The position numbers were made by a program, and so were the translations under genes. DNA of 64,000 nt, from assembly GCF_958295425.1 (NCBI RefSeq), contig NC_081134.1, forward strand, positions 2,529,840 through 2,593,839, given 5' to 3'. The stretch is from Solea solea (taxonomy: Eukaryota; Chordata; Actinopteri; Pleuronectiformes; Soleidae). Positions 62,221 to 64,000 of the stretch are shown here, piece after piece; within the stretch, counting starts at the first letter, position 1, and each line of letters begins with the position of its first letter. The notes beneath the pieces were generated by a model that was given only the letters and a program-made list of their open reading frames with translations, was not told where the DNA came from and made no database searches.

Positions 62221-62530
62221 GATTAAATCAGATGGAACAGATGTCTGTGAGGAAGGACGAGAAGGACAGAGGGGGAAAGTGGAAAACTGCATTATGCATC
62301 ATGGATCATCTGCCCGCGTGGCTTGGTTTCTGAATTTGTGTCAAGGTGCCACTCCTGCTTCACACTCGGTAGTGATGGGCCTGTTTCCATGGCAGCAACA
62401 AATCAACTCATTAGCAAATATTGCTCTTGGCCGAGACAGAGAGCGCGAGCCGGCGCAGACTTTGACGTACGGCGGACATGAAATAATAGGTTTTACCGTT
62501 GACAGAGAGAGTGCAGGGGTGAAAAGATCA
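62220..62530. promoter_or_regulatory. Candidate conserved enhancer-like element
   Basis: Repeat-free, with GCATTATGCATCATGG (POU-like), CAAATCAACTCATTAGCAAA and GTTTCCATGGCAGCAAC (RFX-type) words, plus CpG-containing GAGCGCGAGCCGGCGC. Composition-based inference. Confidence 0.35.
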
Positions 62531-62598
62531 TGTTAGACATCTGCATATGAAGCTATTTGTATTCACTGGAGATTGAACAGTGGTCAGCACTTCGAGGC

Positions 62599-63429
62599 CA
62601 ATGCTTCCCAAAGTGTGGTTTGTGGCCCACTGGTGGGCGTCAGACTGGGCTATTAAAAATATTGTTTAATTTTGTAATGGTATAATTATTAACATAGAAT
62701 ATTAATACAAACATCATTTCTCTTTTCATTTAGTTCACGTTTTAATCTTAGGGGTTGTCTTATCTCCACGATAAATCAACATTCATATTGAGATTATAAA
62801 GGCTTATGGTCATTCCTTTATAACTGGTACAACACATTTTTATTTCAGGGTTATCTGTTTAATGTTGAGCTGCATTCTCTGCTAATACTGTATATTTTGT
62901 CTGGGTGTGATATGTTGGTGCAAGTTTGGGACTTTTCTGGCTTTTTGTAAATCAAAGCATTTATTTGAGAATTAGATGAGATTATGAGACTTAGATTTTG
63001 GAATAATAACCAAGATAATAATAATAATAAGTTTTAATATCAGAGCACTATGCAGGCTGGTTGTGTATGGAAGCCCATTTCCGCCACTTGATGAAAAAAG
63101 ATTATGAGATACTAAGTCAAAATGATGAGATAAAAAAGTCGAAATAATTTCTCATAATTATGACTTTCTATCTCATAATTTTGACTTTTTATCTCATAAT
63201 TTTGACTTACTTAGAAGATATTTTTATTATCAAGTCTTATCTTTCTCTTCTTTTTTTTTTCTGGCGTAAATGGGCTTCCATAGGTTGTGTCTAATTTCAC
63301 TGAAAATTTAAAGTGTTCAAATTTATAGCTGTGAGGCAACAGTGCTTCCCGCTACTCAACCGTGTGGCCCAAACGTTTCCCTTGCCATTAGTTTACGACA
63401 CTTTGTTTCTAAAGTTTGGGAAACACTTG
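62599..63429. mobile_element. Old hAT-type non-autonomous element
   Basis: The left end CAATGCTTCCCAAAGTGTGG, followed by GGCCCACTGGTGGGCGTCAG, is the typical start of a vertebrate hAT MITE. The right end (63405-63429, AAAGTTTGGGAAACACTTG) is the matching inverted terminus. The interior is AT-rich and carries a second, younger MITE at 63067-63282. Target-site duplications are not evident, consistent with age. Confidence 0.65.
63067..63282. mobile_element. MITE with 8-bp target-site duplications, nested
   Basis: The left end ATGGAAGCCCATTTCCGCCA matches the reverse complement of the right end with one difference. The element is flanked by perfect GGTTGTGT duplications (63059-63066 and 63283-63290); 8-bp duplications are typical of hAT transposition. 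The interior has two or three direct repeats of ATCTCATAATTTTGACTTT. No coding capacity. The clean duplications suggest a comparatively recent insertion. Confidence 0.85.
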
Positions 63430-64000
63430 AATACTTTATTTATTATTAATTCATACTGATCATCTTTCCACGCTTTCCAACATTGCACAAGACAAAGTTG
63501 TTTTCCCCACAAACAAAAGAATGCAGAGGACAGAGAACAGATAGACTCCAGATGTTCACATCCTCCTGCTGAGAGATACAAATGAATGGATGTTGCATTT
63601 GGAAAATATGGTGCTGTTCAAACACAACCAAGATAGTCAACAATGCTGAGTCTGTAATGAAAGATAATAAGCAATAATGGCCTTTGACTACAGAGGCAGC
63701 ACTCAGTTAGATAAGATTTCATGACCGTTGATAGTAGTTCACACTATGTCCTGCCTGTTGTTACCATTCTATCATCCATATAATATGAATTACAACATAT
63801 GTTCTGTGTTTGTGACCAAAATTATATTTTCCATGAAGTAAAACATGGATATCAATATCACTTTGGTGCTTTTAGGTGGGGTTTAAGTATCCAGAGTTCA
63901 CCGAGTTCACCCAGTGTGTACTCTAACCTTCAAAACTTCCACTCCAACAAACCAGAAACATCTAAATTACATTGCGCTTTGTCTTCTTCTTTTTCATCTA
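63430..64000. other. Intergenic stretch to window end, nothing recognised
   Basis: Unique AT-rich sequence. There is no coding exon, and the minus-strand frames near 63393-63643 are unremarkable. Confidence 0.6.

Overview
This is vertebrate nuclear DNA, almost certainly from a ray-finned (teleost, probably spiny-rayed) fish. It has GT-AG introns, very many dinucleotide, tri- and tetranucleotide microsatellites, and several dispersed repeat families that I recognise from memory as typical of teleosts (the TAGGGCTGCAAC short DNA transposon, the CATCCAT...CTACCGCTT LINE-tail type repeat, the TTTAAAGGTCCAGTGTGT element, and hAT-like fragments). There is no bacterial-style gene organisation. Nearly all open reading frames are chance or low-complexity frames.

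Gene content. Only one gene can be supported: the 3' end of the cell-polarity scaffold gene pard3 (PAR-3, PARD3 orthologue), on the + strand. Two exons are seen. The penultimate exon is 6521-6675. The last coding exon starts at 10947 and its stop codon ends at 11337. The exons join in frame (phase 2) across a 4.27 kb intron and give the characteristic vertebrate PAR-3 C-terminus ending Phe-Tyr-Ser. Bases 1-6520 are therefore most likely the preceding pard3 intron. A long 3' UTR probably runs to a poly(A) signal at 14698-14703. I cannot tell which teleost duplicate (pard3aa or pard3ab) this is.

The remaining 49 kb (about 14.72-64 kb) holds no protein-coding gene that I can support. In mammals the region downstream of PARD3 is the intergenic stretch towards NRP1, so this may be the equivalent regulatory interval; that is inference from known synteny. 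It is a mosaic of three things: (1) transposon remnants and MITEs, including a 742-bp element with TTAA-type ends and an internal 3 x 55 bp tandem array (15471-16212), a MITE with 8-bp target-site duplications nested in an older hAT-like element (62599-63429), and three copies of the TAGGGCTG family; (2) simple sequence, including a 400-bp TA/TG tract, a 680-bp TCATCTCATATC satellite, two AT-rich blocks linked by a local complex duplication (33.66-36.24 kb), and a cluster of perfect palindromes at 55.38-55.48 kb; (3) unique blocks rich in homeodomain-type TAATTA/ATTAG cores, SOX, octamer and CpG motifs, which look like conserved regulatory elements (for example 26.4, 32.5, 33.0, 36.5, 38.3, 48.0, 59.3 and 62.2 kb). 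Those calls come from composition only and need alignment to other fish.

I found no convincing undescribed molecular system. The most useful leads are the candidate enhancers (especially the inverted SOX pair at 38.37 kb), the microsatellite-flanked branch point in front of the penultimate pard3 exon, the complex local duplication at 33.7-36.2 kb, and the palindrome cluster.
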